From an uncultured Lachnospiraceae bacterium (lineage in GTDB: Bacteria > Bacillota > Clostridia > Lachnospirales > Lachnospiraceae), in contig CANAPP010000004.1 of assembly GCA_947363565.1 (NCBI GenBank), positions 1 to 64,000 on the forward strand: DNA of 64,000 nucleotides, given 5' to 3'. This document shows, in pieces, positions 30,247-39,265 of this stretch. Within the stretch, counting starts at the first letter, position 1. Each line of letters begins with the position of its first letter. A program made the translations under genes and the position numbers. A model generated the notes under the pieces. The model was given only the letters and a program-made list of their open reading frames with translations. It made no database searches and was not told the DNA's origin.

Positions 30247-31821
30247 ATGGATTTTTACCGAACCAGATTTACTGAAAAGTTAAATGAATCACTGAAGGCA
30301 GTATCACCGATTATTGCAATTGTGGTACTGCTTAGTTTTACGATAACTCCTGTTCCTGCAAGTATCCTGCTCCTTTTTTTATTCGGAGCGGTGCTTCTGA
30401 TCATTGGAATGATGTTATTTACGCTGGGAGCGGAGCTTTCGATGACGCCTATGGGTGAGCGGGTGGGAACAAAGATGGCGAATACGATGCATCTTGGAAC
30501 CATCCTGCTTTTATGCTTTCTGCTTGGCTTTATCATCACGGTGTCTGAGCCGGATCTTCAGGTGCTTGCCGAGCAGGTTCCTTCCATTCCGAATGCGGTG
30601 TTGATCTTATCTGTCGCCGGCGGCGTAGGTTTTTTCCTGGCGGTGGCGATGATACGTATGCTGTTCTCGGTTCCGTTGTCTGTGTTTCTGATCTTCTTTT
30701 ATATTGTTGTATTTATCCTGACGTTGTTTGCGCCGGGGGATTTTCTTGCGGTGGCCTTTGATTCCGGCGGTGTGACTACCGGACCTATGACGGTTCCGTT
30801 TATTATGGCTCTTGGTATCGGGTTTGCTGCCGTGCGAAGTGATAAACATGCAGAGGATGACAGCTTCGGACTTGTCGCTCTGTGCTCGATCGGGCCGATC
30901 CTTGCGGTCCTGCTTCTCGGACTTGTCTACCAGCCGGAGGGGACGGGCTATATGCCTGCGCCGCTGCCGGATATCCAGGATTCCGTGGAGCTCTGGCTGT
31001 GCTTCAGAGACGGTTTCCCGGCGTATATTAAGGAAATTGCCCTGTCCTTGCTGCCGATTGCGGTCTTTTTTGCGTTGTTCCAGATATTTTCCCTTAAACT
31101 TAAGAAAAAGACGTTGGTAAAGATCATCATCGGTATCGTATATACTTATGCCGGTCTGGTACTTTTTCTTACGGGGGTAAATGTGGGCTTCATGCCGGCG
31201 GGGAATTTCCTCGGACAGACGATCGCTGAGCTTCCGTACCGGTTTGTCTTGGTGCCGGTGGGTATGGTGATGGGATTCTTCATCGTAAAGGCGGAGCCGG
31301 CGGTGTATGTACTGATGGAGCAGGTGGAAGAGATTACTTCCGGGGCGATATCCGGGAAAGCGATGGGGCTTAGTCTTTCTCTCGGCGTGGCAGTTTCCGT
31401 GGGGCTTTCCATGTTCCGGGTATTGACGGGGCTTTCCATCTTTTGGTTCATCGTGCCGGGATACGTGATCGCGATCTGTCTGTCCTTCTTTGTGCCGAAG
31501 ATATTTACTGCCATCGCTTTTGACTCCGGCGGTGTTGCGTCCGGGCCGATGACTGCTACATTTCTTCTGCCCTTTGCGATCGGCGCGTGTCAGAGCGTGG
31601 GCGGGGATATTGTCAGGGATGCTTTCGGGATCATTGCGATGGTTGCCATGACTCCCCTTATCGCGATCCAGATTTTGGGAGCGGTCTATAAGGTGCGGCT
31701 GAGCCGGAGCAAAGCTGCCCAGGAGATGCCCGTGCTTTTGGCAGAACAGGGCGGGGCCGGACAGCCGGCTTTTGTATCTTATCTTGAAAGCTTTGGAGAT
31801 GACGATATCATAGAGCTTTAG
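30247..31821 (+). CDS. DUF1538 membrane protein (putative transporter)
   Basis: ATG 30247 is preceded by AAGAAAGGA about 12 bases upstream; the frame is open further 5' but without a better start. The 524-residue protein has about 12 membrane segments in two homologous halves. Each half contains a VAFDSGGVTTGPMTVPF / IAFDSGGVASGPMTATF element (about 168 and 420), the signature of DUF1538. The duplicated AFDSGG-xSGPMT loops could line a substrate path. The P-II-like gene 35 bases downstream implies allosteric control, as in AmtB-GlnK. The transported substrate is not known. Confidence 0.87.
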   Translation: MDFYRTRFTEKLNESLKAVSPIIAIVVLLSFTITPVPASILLLFLFGAVLLIIGMMLFTLGAELSMTPMGERVGTKMANTMHLGTILLLCFLLGFIITVSEPDLQVLAEQVPSIPNAVLILSVAGGVGFFLAVAMIRMLFSVPLSVFLIFFYIVVFILTLFAPGDFLAVAFDSGGVTTGPMTVPFIMALGIGFAAVRSDKHAEDDSFGLVALCSIGPILAVLLLGLVYQPEGTGYMPAPLPDIQDSVELWLCFRDGFPAYIKEIALSLLPIAVFFALFQIFSLKLKKKTLVKIIIGIVYTYAGLVLFLTGVNVGFMPAGNFLGQTIAELPYRFVLVPVGMVMGFFIVKAEPAVYVLMEQVEEITSGAISGKAMGLSLSLGVAVSVGLSMFRVLTGLSIFWFIVPGYVIAICLSFFVPKIFTAIAFDSGGVASGPMTATFLLPFAIGACQSVGGDIVRDAFGIIAMVAMTPLIAIQILGAVYKVRLSRSKAAQEMPVLLAEQGGAGQPAFVSYLESFGDDDIIEL

Positions 31822-31855
31822 GACAGCGTTATTTTTAGAGAGGAATGGAGATATC

Positions 31856-32545
31856 ATGAATGAGATCAGCCTGATGGGAATCATCACGAACCGGGGAATG
31901 CGCGATAAGTTTATTGCCTTTTTTAAACAGAATAATATACATGTGACATTTGCGACTCTCGGGGAAGGGACTGCCAGCAGTGCAGTTCTTGACTATCTGG
32001 GCATGGAGGCGACAGAAAAAGCGCTCTATTTTGCGTTTGTTACGCCGGATACATGGAGGCATATAAGGAAAGAACTTTATACAAAAGTGAAGATAGATAT
32101 CCCCGGCAGAGGAATTGCATTTCTTATACCATTAAGCAGTATCGGCGGGAAGGGGACACTTAACTATCTCACGGCCGGGCAGGAAGTTGTTATAGAGGAG
32201 GAGAGCACCTTGAAGAATACAGATTTTGAACTTCTGGTTACCATTGCAAATGCGGGATATATCGAGACGATCATGGATGCGGCGCGCAGTGCGAAGGCGC
32301 CTGGCGGGACGGTGATCCATGCGAAGGGGACGGGAGCAGAACATGCGAAGCGGTTTCTTGGCATATCTCTCGCCGAGGAGAAGGAGATGATCTTCATCGT
32401 CGTCCGCACGGAACAGAAAAATACGATCATGCGTGCGATCATGGAGCAGGCGGGGACGAAGACGCCGGCCGGGGCAATATCTTTCTCCCTTCCGGTTACG
32501 GGCACGGCAGGTCTTCGGATCCTTGAGGATAAGGAGCTTATGTAG
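31856..32545 (+). CDS. Tandem P-II-like regulatory protein
   Basis: A 229-residue protein made of two P-II-type halves (roughly 1-112 and 118-229). Each has a beta-alpha-beta start (EISLMGIITNRGMRDKFIAFF; DFELLVTIANAGYIETIMDAA) and a strand-loop unit before a KTPAGAISFSLPV end. The second half has GGTVIHAKGTG, which corresponds to the start of the T-loop region. Classical P-II proteins are about 112 residues and trimeric, so a fused pair is unusual. Being next to DUF1538, it likely gates that protein. Confidence 0.8.
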   Translation: MNEISLMGIITNRGMRDKFIAFFKQNNIHVTFATLGEGTASSAVLDYLGMEATEKALYFAFVTPDTWRHIRKELYTKVKIDIPGRGIAFLIPLSSIGGKGTLNYLTAGQEVVIEEESTLKNTDFELLVTIANAGYIETIMDAARSAKAPGGTVIHAKGTGAEHAKRFLGISLAEEKEMIFIVVRTEQKNTIMRAIMEQAGTKTPAGAISFSLPVTGTAGLRILEDKELM

Positions 32546-32595
32546 GCTGTGTTTCTGGCAATGGGCGCTCAAGACGAAAAAACATGATTTTCCTG

Positions 32596-32624
32596 TTGAC
32601 TTTATCTTGGTAAATTGATAACAT
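32596..32624 (+). promoter_or_regulatory. Promoter of the amino acid ABC transporter operon
   Basis: TTGACT (32596-32601), 17 bases, TAACAT (32619-32624), about 40 bases before ATG 32667. Confidence 0.6.
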
Positions 32625-32666
32625 TGTACCGTAGAAAAACATTAAGATAAACGAGGAGATCATGTT

Positions 32667-33494
32667 ATGAAAAAAATAATGGTGATGATGTTAACTTTAA
32701 TGATGACACTTTCTTTGGCTGCGTGCGGAAGCGACGGCTCCAAGGCTGATTCGGGTTCTGATTCTAAGTCGGAATCTTCCGATGGAAGTGATATGGCTTA
32801 CGTGAAGGACAAGGGAACTTTAGTTGTGGGAATCACGGATTTTGAGCCTATGGATTTTAAGGATGAGAGCGGAGAGTGGGTAGGTTTTGACGCAGATATG
32901 GCGAAGGCATTCGCTGAGAGCCTTGGTGTGGAAGCTGAGTTTGTGGAGATTGACTGGGACAACAAGATAATGGAGCTTGAAGGTAAGACCATCGATTGCG
33001 TATGGAATGGTATGACGCTGACTGATGAGGTGACAAGCTCGATGGAGTGTTCCAATGCTTACTGCAACAATGCGCAGGTTGTCATCGTTCCTTCCGATAA
33101 AGCTGACAAATATCAGGATACAGACAGTTTATCCGAGCTTTCCTTTGCGGTAGAGGCAGGAAGTGCAGGAGAAGCAGAAGTATCTAAGCTTAATCTTGAG
33201 TGTACGCCGGTGAAAGCACAGTCCGACGCGCTGATGGAGGTGGCTGCGGGAACATCCGATGCGGCGGTTATCGACTCCCTTATGGCGGCAGCTATGGTAG
33301 GCGAGGGGACTGGCTATGAGAACCTTACCTATACAGTTGGGTTAAACAGTGAGGAGTATGGTGTGGGCTTTCGTAAAGGCTCTGATCTTGCCGCTTCCCT
33401 GAATGATTTCTTTGCTTCCAGTTACGCAGACGGAAGCATGGCAGAGTGTGCAGAAAAGTACGGAGTCCAGGCGGCATTGATCGTACAGAAATAG
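32667..33494 (+). CDS. Amino acid ABC transporter, substrate-binding lipoprotein
   Basis: A 275-residue protein with a lipoprotein signal peptide (LTLMMTLSLAACGSDG, lipidated Cys at about 20) and a Ser/Asp-rich spacer. The type 3 solute-binding domain follows: GTLVVGITDFEPMDFKDESGEWVGFDADMAKAFA, DWDNKIMELEGKTIDCVWNGMT and FAVEAGSAGEAE. It is anchored outside the membrane and delivers a polar amino acid to the permease encoded 38 bases downstream. The exact amino acid cannot be read from sequence. Confidence 0.93.
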   Translation: MKKIMVMMLTLMMTLSLAACGSDGSKADSGSDSKSESSDGSDMAYVKDKGTLVVGITDFEPMDFKDESGEWVGFDADMAKAFAESLGVEAEFVEIDWDNKIMELEGKTIDCVWNGMTLTDEVTSSMECSNAYCNNAQVVIVPSDKADKYQDTDSLSELSFAVEAGSAGEAEVSKLNLECTPVKAQSDALMEVAAGTSDAAVIDSLMAAAMVGEGTGYENLTYTVGLNSEEYGVGFRKGSDLAASLNDFFASSYADGSMAECAEKYGVQAALIVQK

Positions 33495-33532
33495 ATATAC
33501 AGCATAACGGATTAGAAATTAGGTAATGAATG

Positions 33533-34219
33533 ATGGAACAGATGATGGAACAGATGCCGATTGTCGTACATGCGTTGAACATCGGCTTTCTGCAAACGTT
33601 AAAATTATTTTTTGTGACGCTTATCGGTGCATTTCCGCTGGGGCTAGTGATTGCGTTTGGCTCTATGTCGGGATTTAAGCCGCTGAGCTATTTTGCCAAG
33701 TTGGTTGTCTGGATTATCAGGGGAACGCCGCTGATGATCCAGCTTCTTATCATCTATTATTTTCCGGGGCTTGTACTTCACAACCCAATCTGGGGGAGCG
33801 GAGAGTCCGGACGGTTTTTGGCAGCGTCCGTGTCCTTTATCCTGAATTATGCCTGCTATTTTTCTGAGATCTACCGGGGCGGCATCCAGGGTGTTCCGGT
33901 GGGGCAGGAGGAAGCAGGGCTTGTGCTTGGCATGACAAAGAGCCAGATATTTTTTAAGATCACGCTCCTTCAGATGATCAAGCGTATCGTGCCGCCCATG
34001 TCCAATGAGATCATTACGCTGGTGAAAGATACTTCCCTTGCCCGCATCATTGCCCTGCAGGAGATCATCTGGGCAGGACAGGCCTTCATGAAAGGCTCCT
34101 ACGGGATATCCGGTGCGATCTGGCCGCTGTTTTTTACGGCTGTCTACTACCTGATCTTTAACGGTATCCTGACCGTTTTGCTGGGCCGCCTGGAAGAAAA
34201 GCTTAACTATTTCAGATAA
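33533..34219 (+). CDS. Amino acid ABC transporter, permease
   Basis: A 228-residue permease of the HisM/GlnP family; two adjacent ATGs (33530, 33533) are possible starts. Several membrane segments (FLQTLKLFFVTLIGAFPLGLVIAFG and others) and the GTPLMIQLLIIYYF and YFSEIYRGGIQGVPVGQEEAGLVLGMTKSQIF segments, including the EAA loop that contacts the ATPase, are clear. It forms a homodimeric channel with the ATPase encoded 13 bases downstream. Confidence 0.93.
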   Translation: MEQMMEQMPIVVHALNIGFLQTLKLFFVTLIGAFPLGLVIAFGSMSGFKPLSYFAKLVVWIIRGTPLMIQLLIIYYFPGLVLHNPIWGSGESGRFLAASVSFILNYACYFSEIYRGGIQGVPVGQEEAGLVLGMTKSQIFFKITLLQMIKRIVPPMSNEIITLVKDTSLARIIALQEIIWAGQAFMKGSYGISGAIWPLFFTAVYYLIFNGILTVLLGRLEEKLNYFR

Positions 34220-34232
34220 CGGGGAGGGAATT

Positions 34233-35018
34233 ATGGCGATTTTAGAGGTAGAACATATATGTAAATCTTTTAACCGTACGGAAGTGTTAAGGGACATCAG
34301 TTTTTCACTGGAAAAGGGGCAGGCGGTATCTATCATCGGTTCTTCCGGGAGCGGGAAGACAACGCTCCTTCGGTGTCTGAACTTTTTGGAACGCCCGGAT
34401 CAGGGTGTGATCAAGGTAGGGGGAGAGACTCTGTTTGACTCGGCGGATCCGTCTACCCAGCTTGAGACGGCGATTCGAAAGAAGAGGCTGCATTTTGGCC
34501 TGGTCTTTCAATCCTTTAACCTGTTTCCGCAGTACACGGCATTGGAAAATGTGATGCTGGCGAAGGAGCTTTTAGCTTCTGAGCAGCCGGAATATAAGGC
34601 GAGAAAAAGGGAGATCCACGAGGAGATCCATGCCCAGGCAGAGGAGCTTTTGCTGCAGATGGGATTAAGTAACCGGATGGGGAGTTACCCCCACCAGTTG
34701 TCCGGCGGGCAGCAGCAGCGAGTAGCTATTGCCAGAGCCCTTGCCCTGGCACCGGATATCCTGTGCTTCGATGAGCCTACGTCTGCGCTTGACCCGGAGC
34801 TTACGGGGGAAGTCCTCCGCGTGATCAAGGAGTTGGCGGACAAAAAGACGACGATGATCATCGTGACCCATGAGATGGCGTTTGCAAGAGATGTGGCAGA
34901 CCATACGATATTTATGGATGATGGATTGATTGTGGAGCAAGGAGATCCTGTGCAGGTGTTTGAAAGCCCGAAGGAGGAGCGGACGAAGCAGTTCTTGTCG
35001 CGGTTTACGCAAGGGTAG
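34233..35018 (+). CDS. Amino acid ABC transporter, ATP-binding protein
   Basis: A 261-residue ATPase with Walker A GSSGSGKTTLLRCLN, Q-loop VFQSFNLFPQYTALENV, signature [17 protein letters not shown], Walker B ILCFDEPTSALDPE and the switch His in IVTHEMAFARDV. An extra insert of about 20 residues between the Q-loop and the signature (EQPEYKARKREIHEEIHAQAEE) is slightly longer than usual. It powers the upstream permease. The operon ends at a long hairpin. Confidence 0.95.
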   Translation: MAILEVEHICKSFNRTEVLRDISFSLEKGQAVSIIGSSGSGKTTLLRCLNFLERPDQGVIKVGGETLFDSADPSTQLETAIRKKRLHFGLVFQSFNLFPQYTALENVMLAKELLASEQPEYKARKREIHEEIHAQAEELLLQMGLSNRMGSYPHQLSGGQQQRVAIARALALAPDILCFDEPTSALDPELTGEVLRVIKELADKKTTMIIVTHEMAFARDVADHTIFMDDGLIVEQGDPVQVFESPKEERTKQFLSRFTQG

Positions 35019-35050
35019 ATGGAAGAAAAATCATATACTTTTTCTAAAAC

Positions 35051-35151
35051 AGAGGGTGCTGCAAAATGCTTGAACCTCGCAATATACAGCATGGCGAATG
35101 AAAGTGCCGGCGCTATATGTTGCGGTAATCCTGCATTTTGCAGCACCCTCT
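35051..35151. repeat. Long imperfect hairpin between convergent operons (MITE- or repeat-like)
   Basis: The outer arms AGAGGGTGCTGCAAAATGC (35051-35069) and its exact complement (35133-35151) make a perfect 19-bp stem. Inner arms CGCAATATACAGC (35078-35090) and GCGCTATATGTTGCG (35110-35124) pair imperfectly, so nearly the whole 101 bases fold into one hairpin. It is followed by TTTT on the right and preceded by a T-rich complement on the left, so it may act as a two-way terminator. The near-complete palindromy suggests a dispersed repeat element rather than a simple terminator. Confidence 0.7.
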
Positions 35152-35164
35152 TTTGCAGTGAAAA

Positions 35165-36340
35165 TCAGTTGTGTCTGAGCGCTTCTATCGGATTCTTCTT
35201 CGCAGCCCGGTTTGCCGGATACAGTCCGAACAGTACCCCGATCCCCACAGAAAATGCGATGGATAAAAGGACGATACCTGGGGACAGATGATAGTCTGCG
35301 CTGCCGATGACGCTGATCGCCCGGATGACTGTCCAGGAAATCCCGATGCCTAAGAAGCATCCAAGCAGGCTGATGATCAGTGCTTCGATAAGGAACTGCA
35401 GCATGATCGCAAATCGGCCCGCGCCTACGGCTTTGCGGATGCCGATTTCCCTCGTCCGCTCGGTGACGGATACCAGCATAATGTTCATGATCCCGATGCC
35501 TCCCACCAAAAGCGATATCCCCGCGATACCGCCAAGAAGCAGCGACAGTGTCCCGGTCACGCTGTCCATGGACTCTGCGACGGAGGACTGGTTAAAGATG
35601 GAAAACGCATCTTCATCCTGCTCAAAGCGCTCCAAGAGCATATTCTCCAGACGACTTTCCGCCGCATCCATGTCGTCTCCGGATGCCGAGACGCAAAAAG
35701 AAGTGACATCAAGGGAGACGCTGTCAGACAGCCGGATCAGGGAGGTGTAGGGGATATATGCCCGCAGAGTATCGCCGGACATGGCATTTATGGAAGAATC
35801 GTCTTCTTCTAACACGCCGATGATAAGAAAGCTTTTTCCGTTGAACCGGATAGTTTCACCGACGGCGTCTGTCCGGCCGATGATCTCCGTGGCAAGGTCT
35901 GCGTTTACGACCACCACATTGCTGTGATTGTCAAGGTCGGGCTTCATCAGGAAGCGTCCGCTTTCTAATTCCAGGCCCTGGATGTCCAGGTAAGCGGCAG
36001 TCGTCCCGGTAAGCTGGACGCTTTCTTCAGCGTAGGATCCGGATGCGGTCGCGGTGCTGACGGCGGCAGGGGCGATGCGGAAAAATGTGCCGTCATCGGT
36101 GAATGCTGAAAGATCTGTAAGTTTTACCGGACGGCCGTGGTCATCGGATATGGACACGCTGAGCAGATTATTCCCCATCGCATTGATGGAGTCCGTGATA
36201 GAGCCTGTCGCGCCATTGACCAGGGATACGAGCACTACCAGCGACACTACACCGATGATGATGCCGAGCATGGTCAAAAGCGAGCGCAGCTTGTTGGAGA
36301 GAATGGAGGTTATGGCCATTTTTACAGACTGCAGGATCAT
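35165..36340 (-). CDS. MacB/YknZ-type ABC transporter permease
   Basis: A 391-residue permease with four membrane segments: one N-terminal (SNKLRSLLTMLGIIIGVVSLVVLVSLV), and three C-terminal (LLLGGIAGISLLVGGIGIMNIMLVSV, AIMLQFLIEALIISLLGCFLGIG, and a final segment with GVLFGLYPANRAAKKNPIEALRHN). Between them lies a large extracytoplasmic MacB_PCD domain (about 45-265). The VTERTREIGIRKAVGA loop contacts the ATPase. The gene overlaps the ATPase gene by 4 bases. This permease type moves peptides or drugs with an adaptor protein. Confidence 0.93.
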   Translation of the reverse strand: MILQSVKMAITSILSNKLRSLLTMLGIIIGVVSLVVLVSLVNGATGSITDSINAMGNNLLSVSISDDHGRPVKLTDLSAFTDDGTFFRIAPAAVSTATASGSYAEESVQLTGTTAAYLDIQGLELESGRFLMKPDLDNHSNVVVVNADLATEIIGRTDAVGETIRFNGKSFLIIGVLEEDDSSINAMSGDTLRAYIPYTSLIRLSDSVSLDVTSFCVSASGDDMDAAESRLENMLLERFEQDEDAFSIFNQSSVAESMDSVTGTLSLLLGGIAGISLLVGGIGIMNIMLVSVTERTREIGIRKAVGAGRFAIMLQFLIEALIISLLGCFLGIGISWTVIRAISVIGSADYHLSPGIVLLSIAFSVGIGVLFGLYPANRAAKKNPIEALRHN

Positions 36341-37008
36341 ACGGCCACCTCCTTTGCGCGCCCGTCTTTCATGCGGATGCTGCGGTCAGCCTGTGCTGCC
36401 ACGGATTCGTCGTGGGTGATGAGAATGATCGTATTTCCGCGGTCATGAAGCTCGTGGAATAGCTGCATGATCTGGTAACCGGTGTTAGAGTCCAGATTAC
36501 CGGTAGGCTCGTCGGCGAGATAAAGGGACGGCTGCGTTGCCATTGCCCGCGCGATGGCGACCCGCTGCTGCTGGCCGCCGGAGAGCTGGTTCGGCTTATG
36601 GTTACGCCGTTCGTAGAGCCGTACTTTCTTAAGGGCGTCCAGTGCGCGGTCCTTGCGTTCTTTTGCCGGGAGCTTTTGGTAGATCAGCGGAAGTTCCACG
36701 TTTTCCAGGGCGCTCATATTGCCGATGAGGTTGAAGCTCTGGAAGATAAAGCCGATCTTGCGGCTGCGGATGCGGGTAAGTTCCTGCTCCGTGTAATTCG
36801 AGACTGATTGGCCGTCCAGCAGATACTGTCCCTCGTCGGCAGTGTCAAGACAGCCCATAATGTTCATCAATGTCGATTTCCCGCTGCCGGACGGGCCGAT
36901 GATGCTGACGAATTCCCCCGGGAAAATGTGCAGGCTTGCGTGGTTAAGGGCGCGTACCTCTTCATCGCCGATGCGGTATATTTTTGATATGTCCTGAAAG
37001 ATAATCAT
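36337..37008 (-). CDS. MacB/LolD-type ABC transporter ATP-binding protein
   Basis: A 223-residue ATPase: Walker [20 protein letters not shown]-loop [21 protein letters not shown], signature [16 protein letters not shown], Walker [17 protein letters not shown] and the [13 protein letters not shown] switch region. The short, stand-alone form separate from the permease is as in YknY or LolD. Its start lies 12 bases downstream of the adaptor gene stop, in the order adaptor, ATPase, permease. Confidence 0.95.
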   Translation of the reverse strand: MIIFQDISKIYRIGDEEVRALNHASLHIFPGEFVSIIGPSGSGKSTLMNIMGCLDTADEGQYLLDGQSVSNYTEQELTRIRSRKIGFIFQSFNLIGNMSALENVELPLIYQKLPAKERKDRALDALKKVRLYERRNHKPNQLSGGQQQRVAIARAMATQPSLYLADEPTGNLDSNTGYQIMQLFHELHDRGNTIILITHDESVAAQADRSIRMKDGRAKEVAV

Positions 37009-37020
37009 GTGTATCCCTCC

Positions 37021-39072
37021 TTAATTCCCGGATGGCCGGCCGCCGGGGGATGTATTGCCGCCTGCATCACCGCGGGGGCTGTCGGAGTCCGGACGCTGCC
37101 TGCCGCCGTCAGGAGGAGTATCCGGCATCCCGCCGCCATTCATGATGCCGGGGAATCCGTTGCCTTTTTCGAGGCTTTCGGCGTTTCCTGAGGATCTTGT
37201 GTAGTAGACTTCAGTACCCTCGTCAAGTCCTTCGGTAATCTCTGCGTTCTGGCCGTCTGACAGGCCGGTCGTCACCGTGACTTCGCCGGACAGATTGCCG
37301 TCCTTATCCTTTTTGGTGTACACGAAAGTGTCTTCGCCCTTTTGCTGCAGGGCTGTCATGGGGAGGATTAGTGCGTCCTCGGCTTTGCTTACCTGTATGG
37401 CGGCGGAGGCAGTCATGCCGATGCGCATCCGCTCATCCATGGGGACGGTGATCTCTACTTCGTATTTGGTGCTGCCGCTCCCGGCGGAGGCGGTGTTGCT
37501 GATCTTTGTGACGGTGCCGGTAAATGCCTCATTTTCCAGGGCATCCAGCGTGACGGAAGCCTCCTGGTCCTTTTCGACGGAAAGGATGTCGAGTTCGTCT
37601 ACATTTACGGTGATTTTCACAGTATCCTGGCTGGTCAGGGTAAATGCGACTGTCTCGTAGGCGCTGGTGTATGTGGAGGAGGCATCTGAGGCCGTGCTGC
37701 TATTGGCGGAGGCGGAGTCTGGAGAGGAGCCGGCCATTGAACTGCCGGGGCTTCCTGCGGAAAAAGCGCCGGGCTTTCCTGAGGAACCGCCTGAGTCCGC
37801 CGCATCGCCTGAGTTTCCTGCATTGCCGTCGGCTTTGTTTCCTGCATCGGAGGCGGAATTGCCGGAGCCGGCAGAGGAACTTCCGGATGGCGGAGTACAG
37901 TTTCCGCTGTTTGAGTTGTTGCCGGTCCCAGAGCCGGAGCTGTCACCGTTGCCGGCTCCAGAACCGTCGCCTGTATTGTTACTGCCAGTTGAACCGCTGC
38001 CGGAACCGTCGCCTGAGCTATTATTGTTGTTTGAACCGTTGCCGGCTCCAGAGCCAGAGCTGCTGCCGCTGTTTGTACCGTTGCCGTCAGAACCGGAGGC
38101 GCTGCCATTGTCCGCGTCAGTATTGGAAGCAGAGCCGTCGTCATTGCCGGAACCGGAGGCACTGCCATCGTCTGCGCCGGTAGCGGAACCTGAGCCGTCG
38201 CCGGAGGCAGGACTGGTATCGGAGCTTAGGCAGGAAATCCCGCTTGGGAAAGAGCCGGTATCGGAGCTTAGGCAGGGAATCCCGCTTGAGGAAGAAACGG
38301 AGCAGCTTTCCGATATGGATGGGCCGGAATAATCACTGACTGTTTTTCGCGTATTTTTTGTCTCCGCAGATGAGCCGTTCGCTGAACCTGACGTCAGGAA
38401 AAGAAGCGGGGAAGTCTCGTTCCCGGTGTCTTTTGCCGACATCTGGGAAAGGGAGCTGCTGCTTTGTGCTGTGCTGTCTGCCGATGAGCCGGCCGAGGAG
38501 GAGCTTTTGGTCGTTTCCATATTTTCGGCGATGGATATGGTGCCGATGATGCCGGCTGAGGGAGCTTTGATGGACGGCTTTTTATAGAGGGCGGCAAGGG
38601 TTTCTTCCATTGCTGTCAGCTCTTCCTTTTCGCCTTCAAGCTCTTCTTTTTCCAGTGATGAAAGGCTGCTTTTGTCGAGTTCGTCGCCGACAGTGTCCAG
38701 ACTGTCCCTGACATCGATGAGAAGGCGGGCGACAGAGGTCTTGTTCAGGGTTGCAAGAACCTGTCCTTTCGCCACCTCGTCGCCGCTCTCTACCTTGATG
38801 TTTTCGACTTTGATTCCGACTGGCACGGTGATGTCTGTCATCTTTGCTGCTTCCAGATTGCCGCTTGCGTCGATGGTATTGCTTATGCTCCCCTTTGCCG
38901 CGGTGACGCTCTGGATATTTGATAAGCCCAATTCCTTTGCCTGCCCGGTTTTTGCCCGGATGAATATGCAGACCGTGAGTGCAGCCGCGCACAGCGTGAA
39001 AAATACTGCGGCTGCGATCGTGCGGTTTCGCCTGTTTTTTCCTGTTCTGTTCAGATCTTTCCTTTTTTTCAT
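37021..39072 (-). CDS. Efflux adaptor (MacA/YknX-like) with a 280-residue low-complexity insert
   Basis: A 683-residue membrane-fusion protein. The N-terminus is basic (KKRKDLNRTGKNRRNRT), followed by one membrane segment (about 18-40). A barrel-sandwich domain comes next (GNLEAAKMTDITVPVGIKVENIKVESGDEVAKGQVLATL) and a short helical hairpin (about 112-165) ending KAPSAGIIGTI. Residues about 188-467 are almost only Ser, Gly, Asn, Asp, Ala and Thr, with a near-duplicate SSSGIPCLSSDT / PSGISCLSSDT. The beta-barrel and membrane-proximal domains follow (TVKITVNVDELDILSVEKDQEASVTLDAL), then a Gly/Pro/Asp-rich tail. Usual family length is about 380-450. The insert would sit outside the membrane and may span the thick cell wall. 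Confidence 0.88.
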   Translation of the reverse strand: MKKRKDLNRTGKNRRNRTIAAAVFFTLCAAALTVCIFIRAKTGQAKELGLSNIQSVTAAKGSISNTIDASGNLEAAKMTDITVPVGIKVENIKVESGDEVAKGQVLATLNKTSVARLLIDVRDSLDTVGDELDKSSLSSLEKEELEGEKEELTAMEETLAALYKKPSIKAPSAGIIGTISIAENMETTKSSSSAGSSADSTAQSSSSLSQMSAKDTGNETSPLLFLTSGSANGSSAETKNTRKTVSDYSGPSISESCSVSSSSGIPCLSSDTGSFPSGISCLSSDTSPASGDGSGSATGADDGSASGSGNDDGSASNTDADNGSASGSDGNGTNSGSSSGSGAGNGSNNNNSSGDGSGSGSTGSNNTGDGSGAGNGDSSGSGTGNNSNSGNCTPPSGSSSAGSGNSASDAGNKADGNAGNSGDAADSGGSSGKPGAFSAGSPGSSMAGSSPDSASANSSTASDASSTYTSAYETVAFTLTSQDTVKITVNVDELDILSVEKDQEASVTLDALENEAFTGTVTKISNTASAGSGSTKYEVEITVPMDERMRIGMTASAAIQVSKAEDALILPMTALQQKGEDTFVYTKKDKDGNLSGEVTVTTGLSDGQNAEITEGLDEGTEVYYTRSSGNAESLEKGNGFPGIMNGGGMPDTPPDGGRQRPDSDSPRGDAGGNTSPGGRPSGN

Positions 39073-39265
39073 AGATTCCTCCTTCTGACCGCCTGTTTAC
39101 AGCATTATTTTATCGGCAAACTGTGAACGTTTGTTGGGAAAAGTGTGTTTATTCTATGAAAAATAGTGGTAGGAAAGAAAGGTTTTACACCATTTTGCTC
39201 TATACATCTTTGCAGAAATAAGCTATAATTGTAAAGATTTGTGGTGATTAAGGAGGATTTACCCT

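Noticed and set aside
37644-38332. Overlapping plus-strand frames across the adaptor's low-complexity insert
   Set aside because: They are shadows of the Ser/Gly/Asp codon repeats of the minus-strand gene, with no ribosome site.
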